From Candidatus Aerophobota bacterium (GTDB lineage Bacteria > Aerophobota > Aerophobia > Aerophobales > B3-G15), in contig JAGGTG010000029.1 in assembly GCA_021163905.1 (NCBI GenBank), positions 1 through 11,302 on the forward strand: 11,302 nucleotides of DNA, in the 5' to 3' direction. The position numbers and the translations under genes are program-made. This document shows positions 6,510 to 11,302 of the stretch, one piece after another (within the stretch, counting starts at the first letter, position 1; each line of letters starts with the position of its first letter). Below the pieces are notes generated by a model. That model searched no databases. It was not told the origin of the DNA and saw only the letters and a list, made by a program, of their open reading frames with translations.

Positions 6510-7868
6510 TTATCTCTCCCTTAGACTTTTCTGAATAGCCCTATCTATAGTTTTAACTCCCACAAATTGTATGCCTTTAACCTCTCCTGCTTCTTTTTGC
6601 TCCATCAGGGGTCCTATACATCTTTTAAAACCCAGTTTTTTAGCCTCTCTTAGACGCTGCCCGATAAGCCCAACAGGTCTTATTTCTCCGGTTAGGCCTA
6701 CTTCTCCCAAAACTACCGTTGATGGTTTTACCGATTGGTTTCTAACGCTGGAGGCAAGAGCAAGGCAAATGGCAAGATCACATGCTGGCTCCTCTATTTT
6801 AACTCCTCCAGCAACATTTACATAAACATCTTTTTGGTAGAACTTAAAACCTCCTCTTCTCTCCAGAATTGCCAGGAGAAGACATAGCTTGTTGTAATCG
6901 ATACCCTGGGTAACTCTTCTTGGAATAGCAAGATTTGATCTTCCTGTAAGAGCTTGAATTTCCACCAGAAAAACTCTACTACCTTCCAGAGTAGGAACCA
7001 CTGTTGTCCCGGGAGTTTCATTTTCAAGAAAGGAATCGGTTATAAATAAACTCGAGGAATCTACTATTTCTTCAAGGCCACTGCTACTCATTTTAAATAT
7101 ACCTATCTCTGAAGTTGGACCGAACCTATTTTTGGTTGCCCGAAGAATTCTAAATTGATAATCTTTACTGCTCTCAAAGTATAAAACAGTATCCACCATA
7201 TGTTCCATTATTCGTGGTCCAGCGATAAAGCCCTCTTTTGTAACATGTCCAACTAAAAATATTGCTATACCATTTTTTTTAGCGGTTCTTATAAGAGAAT
7301 AGGTGCACTCTCTTATTTGAGAGATACTTCCAGGGGAGGAGTCCAGCTCGTCAAGGTAAACTGTCTGGATAGAATCAATTATAACAACCCCTGGTTTTAG
7401 CTTTTTAATCTGGTTTTGTATGACAGTAAGGTTATTTTCAGCCAGGATATACAAAAAAGGTGATTTTATTCCAAGCCGAGTAGCTCTCATTCTGGTCTGT
7501 TGAAGAGATTCCTCTCCTGAAACATAGAGCACTGGAAATTTCAAATAGGAAAGTTTCTCTGCAACTTCCATAAGCAGTGTAGACTTTCCAATTCCAGGCT
7601 CACCTCCCACCAGGATAATAGAGCCCGGGACAATTCCTCCTCCCAGAATTCTGTCGAGCTCTCCTATTTTACTGATATACCTATTTTTCCTGGATACCTC
7701 AATTTCACTTACGAGTTTAGGTGGAGAGGAATCAACAGAAATACTTGCTCCTGGGTTATTCTTCTCTTCTATTAATGATCCCCATTCTCCACATTCGGGA
7801 CATCTACCAACCCATTTGGGGCTTTTATATCCACAAACTGTACAGATAAAATGAGATTTCCTGGTCAC
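6510..7868 (-). CDS. radA: DNA repair protein RadA (Sms)
   Basis: RadA is a RecA-like, DnaB-related motor that helps branch migration and the processing of recombination intermediates. The 452-residue length is normal. Domains in order are a four-cysteine zinc finger (C9, C12, C23, C26), a RecA-type ATPase with Walker A GGEPGIGKST (88-97) and Walker B VVIIDS (161-166), the RadA-specific KNRFG motif (246-250), and a C-terminal Lon-protease-like domain (about 290-450) that acts as a structural scaffold. The start is GTG, beginning one base after the mreB TGA stop, with an AAAGG site in the end of mreB. The compact junction suggests co-translation. Being placed directly before disA fits the conserved pair. 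Confidence 0.97.
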   Translation of the reverse strand: MTRKSHFICTVCGYKSPKWVGRCPECGEWGSLIEEKNNPGASISVDSSPPKLVSEIEVSRKNRYISKIGELDRILGGGIVPGSIILVGGEPGIGKSTLLMEVAEKLSYLKFPVLYVSGEESLQQTRMRATRLGIKSPFLYILAENNLTVIQNQIKKLKPGVVIIDSIQTVYLDELDSSPGSISQIRECTYSLIRTAKKNGIAIFLVGHVTKEGFIAGPRIMEHMVDTVLYFESSKDYQFRILRATKNRFGPTSEIGIFKMSSSGLEEIVDSSSLFITDSFLENETPGTTVVPTLEGSRVFLVEIQALTGRSNLAIPRRVTQGIDYNKLCLLLAILERRGGFKFYQKDVYVNVAGGVKIEEPACDLAICLALASSVRNQSVKPSTVVLGEVGLTGEIRPVGLIGQRLREAKKLGFKRCIGPLMEQKEAGEVKGIQFVGVKTIDRAIQKSLRER

Positions 7869-7869
7869 C

Positions 7870-8859
7870 TCATAACCTTTTTATGCTTTTTAAAGCTTTA
7901 CCTGTTCCAATAGCTACACAGGAGATGGGATCCTCAGCAAGAATAGCAGGAATACCTGTTTCCTTTTCTACAAGGAGGTCAAAATTCTTAAGCATACTTC
8001 CTCCCCCTGTAAGTACTATCCTTCTGTTTATTATATCTGCTGCCAGTTCCGGGGGTGTTTTCTCCAGAACGCTTTTTATTCCGCTTATGATAAATGATAG
8101 AGGTTCAGAAAGTACATCACATATCTCTGAGGCTGTGATTTTAATTCTTTTGGGAAGACCAGTTATTAAATCCCTCCCACTTATCTCCATTTCCTCATTC
8201 TGTGGAGGAGATACGGCATAACCTATTTTCTGTTTGATTAGTTCCGCAGAAATTTCCCCCAGAATAACGTTGTACTGTTTCCTTACGTATCTCATTATTG
8301 CCTCATCCATCTTGTTGCCTGCTATTCTTAAAGACTCTCCGGTAACTATATCACCCAGTGAAAGAACAGCTATATCTGTTGTTCCTCCCCCTATATCTAC
8401 AATCATACAACCCTCAGCCTTTGTAATATCAAGATTTGCTCCAATAGCAGCGGCCTTTGGTTCCTCTATAAGGAAAACCCTTTTTGCCCCGGCTCTAATA
8501 CCAGCATTAATTACAGCTCTTTTCTCTACAGAAGTTCCTCCAGTGGGTATACATATCATAACCAGGGGATGAAAAAATTCCCATCGGCCACATATTCTTC
8601 TTATATAGTAACGAAGCATATTTTCAACAATGTCATAGTCAGCAATTACTCCATCTTTCATTGGTCTTATAGCTGTAATACTACCAGGTGTTCTTCCCAG
8701 CATTTCCTTGGCTTCTCTGCCTATGGCAAGGATTTTTCCTGATTCAGTATCCATAGCTACTACTGAAGGTTCTCTGGATACCACCCCCTTCCCATCTACA
8801 TAAACTATAATGCTTGTAGTACCAAGATCGATACCTATCTTTTTAGCAAAACGAAACAT
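7870..8859 (-). CDS. mreB: Rod-shape-determining protein MreB/Mbl-like actin homologue
   Basis: MreB-type proteins polymerise on the inner face of the membrane and guide elongation of the cell-wall machinery, giving rod shape. The 329 residues span the full actin fold. Phosphate-1 motif IGIDLGTTS (8-16), phosphate-2 DIGGGTTDIAV (155-165) and the adenosine motif LTGGGSML (283-290) are all present, with EEPKAAAIGA (132-141) and GNKMDEAI (181-188). The short N-terminus MFRFAKKIG is hydrophobic and basic, as in membrane-binding family members. mreC and mreD are not next to it, so another MreB paralogue may exist elsewhere and this one may be Mbl-like. The ATG directly abuts the murA stop with zero bases between them, and an AGAGG site lies inside murA. 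The family is certain; the paralogue name is not. Confidence 0.94.
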   Translation of the reverse strand: MFRFAKKIGIDLGTTSIIVYVDGKGVVSREPSVVAMDTESGKILAIGREAKEMLGRTPGSITAIRPMKDGVIADYDIVENMLRYYIRRICGRWEFFHPLVMICIPTGGTSVEKRAVINAGIRAGAKRVFLIEEPKAAAIGANLDITKAEGCMIVDIGGGTTDIAVLSLGDIVTGESLRIAGNKMDEAIMRYVRKQYNVILGEISAELIKQKIGYAVSPPQNEEMEISGRDLITGLPKRIKITASEICDVLSEPLSFIISGIKSVLEKTPPELAADIINRRIVLTGGGSMLKNFDLLVEKETGIPAILAEDPISCVAIGTGKALKSIKRL

Positions 8860-10116
8860 TTAATCCTCTACTCTTTTTATTTTTGCTCCCAGAAGGATGA
8901 GTTTTTCCTCTATTTTCTGATAACCCCTATCAATATGATGGATATTTAATATTTCCGTCGTTCCTCTTGCAGCTAATCCGGCAAGAACCAGAGATGCTCC
9001 TCCTCTTATATCATAGGCCACAACACAGCTTCCATGTAAAAAGGGAACTCCTTTAACTATAGCAGTTTTTCCTCTCCTGGTAATTTTAGCACCCATCTTT
9101 TCTAACTCCGGGATATGGGTGAACCTATTTTCAAAAATAGTCTCAGATATTACACTTTCACCATCAGCTAAACAGGCAAGGGAAGTTATCTGTGGCTGAA
9201 GATCTGTTGGAAACCCAGGATCAGGTAAGGTTGTCACATTAAAAGATTTAAGCGGAAAAGAACCTTTAACCATAATTTTATCTTTATCTAATTTTACTTC
9301 AACTCCTATTTGTTTTAATTTAGATATAAGAACTCCCAGATGTTCAGGTTTGGCATTTGTTATCAGTATCTCCCCTCCGGTTATAGCAGCAGCTATCATG
9401 AAGGTTCCCGCCTCAATTCGATCTGGTATAATAGAATGAGTGATGGGAACAATTTCTTTATTGCCAGTTATGATAATTGTATCAGTACCTGCTCCTTTTA
9501 TCTTCACACCTCCTTTCTTGAGAAAATTGGAAAGATCCACAATTTCCGGACTTCTGGAAGCATTTTTTATAACGGTAGTTCCTCTGGCGATGGATGCTGC
9601 CAGCATTATATTTTCAGTAGCTCCTACACTGGGAAAATCAAGATAAATACTGCTTCCTGTTAAACCGGAATTTACGGTTGCTTCTATATACCCTTTTTTC
9701 ACTTCAATATTTGCTCCCATACTCCTGAGTCCCTTTAGATGAAGATTAACCGGACGAGAACCTATATTGCATCCTCCAGGTAGTGGAACTTTTGCTCTTT
9801 TATTCCGGGCGAGAAGAGGACCAAGAACTAAAACCGAAGCTCTAAGTTTTTTTGCCAGCTCACAGGAGATTTCCTCCTTTTGTATAAAAGAGGTATCTAT
9901 AGTTAACCTGTTATCCTGTCTGATAAGATTTGTTCCCAGTTCTCTAAGGACTTCTCCCATCATCTCAATGTCAGTTAACTTGGGAACATTATCCAGATAA
10001 CATTTTCCCCTTATCAAAAGAGAAGCTGCCATAATTGGCAGGGTGGCATTCTTTGCTCCACTGAGCTTCACCTTCCCCTTGAGAGGAATATTTCCCTGAA
10101 TTAAAAATTTCTGCAT
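8860..10116 (-). CDS. murA: UDP-N-acetylglucosamine 1-carboxyvinyltransferase
   Basis: MurA transfers enolpyruvate from phosphoenolpyruvate to UDP-GlcNAc, the first committed step of peptidoglycan synthesis, in the cytosol. The 418-residue length is typical. Catalytic landmarks fall where expected: K22 in SGAKNATLP, the loop cysteine C116 in PGGCNIGSRP (equivalent to E. coli C115), D305 in GFPTDLQ, and R397 in HIDRGY. C116 is the residue alkylated by fosfomycin, so the enzyme should be sensitive in principle. A late conserved segment that is usually DLRAxA reads DIRGGAS (369-375). The ATG is one base after the surA-like stop. Placement beside mreB links precursor synthesis to wall elongation. 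Whether the genome has a second murA cannot be seen here. Confidence 0.97.
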   Translation of the reverse strand: MQKFLIQGNIPLKGKVKLSGAKNATLPIMAASLLIRGKCYLDNVPKLTDIEMMGEVLRELGTNLIRQDNRLTIDTSFIQKEEISCELAKKLRASVLVLGPLLARNKRAKVPLPGGCNIGSRPVNLHLKGLRSMGANIEVKKGYIEATVNSGLTGSSIYLDFPSVGATENIMLAASIARGTTVIKNASRSPEIVDLSNFLKKGGVKIKGAGTDTIIITGNKEIVPITHSIIPDRIEAGTFMIAAAITGGEILITNAKPEHLGVLISKLKQIGVEVKLDKDKIMVKGSFPLKSFNVTTLPDPGFPTDLQPQITSLACLADGESVISETIFENRFTHIPELEKMGAKITRRGKTAIVKGVPFLHGSCVVAYDIRGGASLVLAGLAARGTTEILNIHHIDRGYQKIEEKLILLGAKIKRVED

Positions 10117-10117
10117 T

Positions 10118-11185
10118 TTACTTTAAATCCTCATCCATAATTTGAATGAAGCTATTTTCCCTTAATTTTTCCATCCATTCATCAAGTGATAGAATAACCT
10201 CTTTTTTGATAAGATAATCTCTTATTTTCTCTTCCCAGTCCTCAAAAGATAACTCTTTTCTCTTTTTCACCTGTAGAATCCAGTACTCTTTATCATTGAC
10301 TTTTATGGGAGGGGTAATTTCTCCTTCCTTCATTTTCCCAATAATAGTCCTCAAAGAGCTTTGTATCTGTGAGAGATTAAACCAGCCAAGATCTCCTCCC
10401 TTTTTTGCATTGAGTGCTCTGGAGAATTTAATGGCAAGGCTTGAGAACTTTTCACCTGCTTTTAATTTATGAATGATCTTTTCTGCCTCCTGTTTACTAT
10501 TCACAACAATTTGCGCAAGATAAACTCTTTCTCCATTATCCAGTTTTTTCCTGTATAATTTATAAAATTCAATTATACCCTTATCTACTTTTCTCTCTCC
10601 TTGCAGGTAGGATTTCAGGGAGAGAAAAAACTCCTTTATTCTTTCATTTCTTATCTGAATTTCCTCTCGCAATTGGTCAGCTTTCCACTTTAAAAGCTTT
10701 TCTCCAAGTAGCTGGAGTTTTACTCTCTTTTTTAGTTCTTCGAGTGTGATTTTTTCCTTTTTTAGCTCCCGGGTAAACTGCTCATTGGTTAAGTTGCCCT
10801 GAATTTTCTTAAGTGCTTTCTGCACCTCCCCTGGTGAAACCGTAATTTTTTGGGCCTCTGCCTGCTGTTTTAAAATATACTCGTCTATTATCTCCCGGAG
10901 GACCTTTTTTTGAAGTTCCTTGGAGTTAAGGCTCCCTTTTTCTTTTTCCCCAAAACTTACAATTTCTCTGTTTAACTGTTGCCTTGTTATTATATCTCCA
11001 TTAACACTTGCTACCACTTCATCCAGAACTTCAGCAGCAAATGTACTCTTTATTACCTGTATTTTAAAAATAAATAAGGATAGTATAACAAAAAAAATAC
11101 AGATTTTTCCTATCTTTATCCAATTCACCTTCTGCCCATTTATATTAGCACATCTTTTATTTTTTGCAAAATATCCTTTAACCAA
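10118..11185 (-). CDS. SurA/PpiC-type periplasmic chaperone with degenerate parvulin domain
   Basis: The protein has a basic N-terminus, a hydrophobic helix at about 27-40 and a likely signal cleavage near STFA-A (about residue 50), so it is probably exported. No lipobox cysteine is present at the cleavage site, unlike PrsA lipoproteins. A SurA_N-like helical domain (about 55-175) begins VASVNGDIITRQQL. A parvulin-like rotamase domain covers about 218-310 and is recognised by GEKFSSLAIKFS (244-255) and KKGGDLGWF (261-269). The usual parvulin histidines are replaced by Q225 and W302, so chaperone action without isomerase activity is likely. The start is TTG with AGGAG eight bases upstream, inside the upstream gene. 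A GTG at residue 20 is a weaker alternative. It is placed as in Clostridia, where mfd precedes a parvulin gene. Confidence 0.88.
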   Translation of the reverse strand: MVKGYFAKNKRCANINGQKVNWIKIGKICIFFVILSLFIFKIQVIKSTFAAEVLDEVVASVNGDIITRQQLNREIVSFGEKEKGSLNSKELQKKVLREIIDEYILKQQAEAQKITVSPGEVQKALKKIQGNLTNEQFTRELKKEKITLEELKKRVKLQLLGEKLLKWKADQLREEIQIRNERIKEFFLSLKSYLQGERKVDKGIIEFYKLYRKKLDNGERVYLAQIVVNSKQEAEKIIHKLKAGEKFSSLAIKFSRALNAKKGGDLGWFNLSQIQSSLRTIIGKMKEGEITPPIKVNDKEYWILQVKKRKELSFEDWEEKIRDYLIKKEVILSLDEWMEKLRENSFIQIMDEDLK

Positions 11186-11302
11186 TTTAAAAACTCCTGG
11201 TCATTTTTATTTTTTGAATTTAAGATTAAAAGTTTTCTCTCATCCAGTGGGAATGATTTTACCCTGCCTGAAAGTTTTTTTTCGATTTTTTCTTTTTTTT
11301 CC
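11140..11302 (-). CDS. mfd: 3' end of probable transcription-repair coupling factor Mfd, cut by window edge
   Basis: A frame open from the right edge encodes 53 residues and ends at TAA (11142-11140). The visible tail, with SGRVKSFPLDERKLLIL and FLNWLKDIL in it, resembles the end of the Mfd C-terminal domain. Position supports this, since mfd commonly lies directly before a parvulin-type gene in Clostridia. The gene overlaps the surA-like gene by 46 bases, and its last codons hold that gene's ribosome site and TTG start. Mfd removes RNA polymerase stalled at DNA lesions and recruits UvrA. With so little sequence the assignment rests partly on gene order. Confidence 0.5.
   Translation of the reverse strand, partial: EKKEKIEKKLSGRVKSFPLDERKLLILNSKNKNDQEFLNWLKDILQKIKDVLI

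Noticed and set aside
7883..8572. Two plus-strand open frames of 112 codons opposite mreB
   Set aside because: Both are antisense to a gene with intact actin-fold motifs and have shadow-like, Ser/Ile/Pro-rich composition.

Overview
The window is an AT-rich bacterial segment in which every convincing gene lies on the minus strand, so it is read from the right edge to the left. Ten protein genes are recognisable (two cut by the window edges), plus one tRNA-Thr gene. Reading order is: the 3' end of a probable mfd, a SurA/PpiC-type chaperone, murA, mreB, radA, disA, a YacL-like PIN/TRAM membrane protein, ispD, ispF, cysS, tRNA-Thr(UGU), an intergenic region of about 510 bp, and a UPF0282/COG2248 metallo-beta-lactamase-fold protein that runs off the left edge.

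From the mfd tail to cysS the genes are almost seamless. Gaps are 0 to 6 bp, with overlaps at mfd/surA and ispD/ispF and gaps of 29 and 62 bp around the yacL-like gene, so much of it is probably one long operon. The radA-disA-yacL-ispD-ispF-cysS order is the one known from Firmicutes. mfd followed by a parvulin-type gene also occurs in Clostridia. Here the two modules are joined through murA and mreB, and the clpC group normally found upstream of radA is absent. The SurA-like protein has a signal peptide but no lipobox cysteine, and UPF0282 proteins are best known from archaea. Together these suggest an anaerobic, Firmicutes-related or Atribacterota-like lineage, possibly diderm and possibly thermophilic. 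This placement is inference.

Functionally the block joins cell-envelope growth (MurA, MreB, the SurA-like chaperone, and the IspD/IspF steps supplying isoprenoid lipid carriers) to DNA damage handling and c-di-AMP signalling (Mfd, RadA, DisA) and to cysteine and threonine decoding (CysRS, tRNA-Thr). The layout would allow envelope building and genome-integrity signalling to be expressed together.

The least ordinary stretch is the 510 bp gap between the tRNA and the left-most gene. It holds a 12-copy, 9-bp G/T-rich tandem array, followed after 3 bp by a 7-copy, 7-bp A/C-rich array with a complementary core. The rest of the gap has no recognised gene. Other points of interest are an IspF with an apparent charge swap in its conserved C-terminal motif, a SurA-like protein without the usual parvulin histidines, and an insertion in the UPF0282 protein. 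I found no CRISPR array, insertion sequence, prophage or plainly novel defence system.
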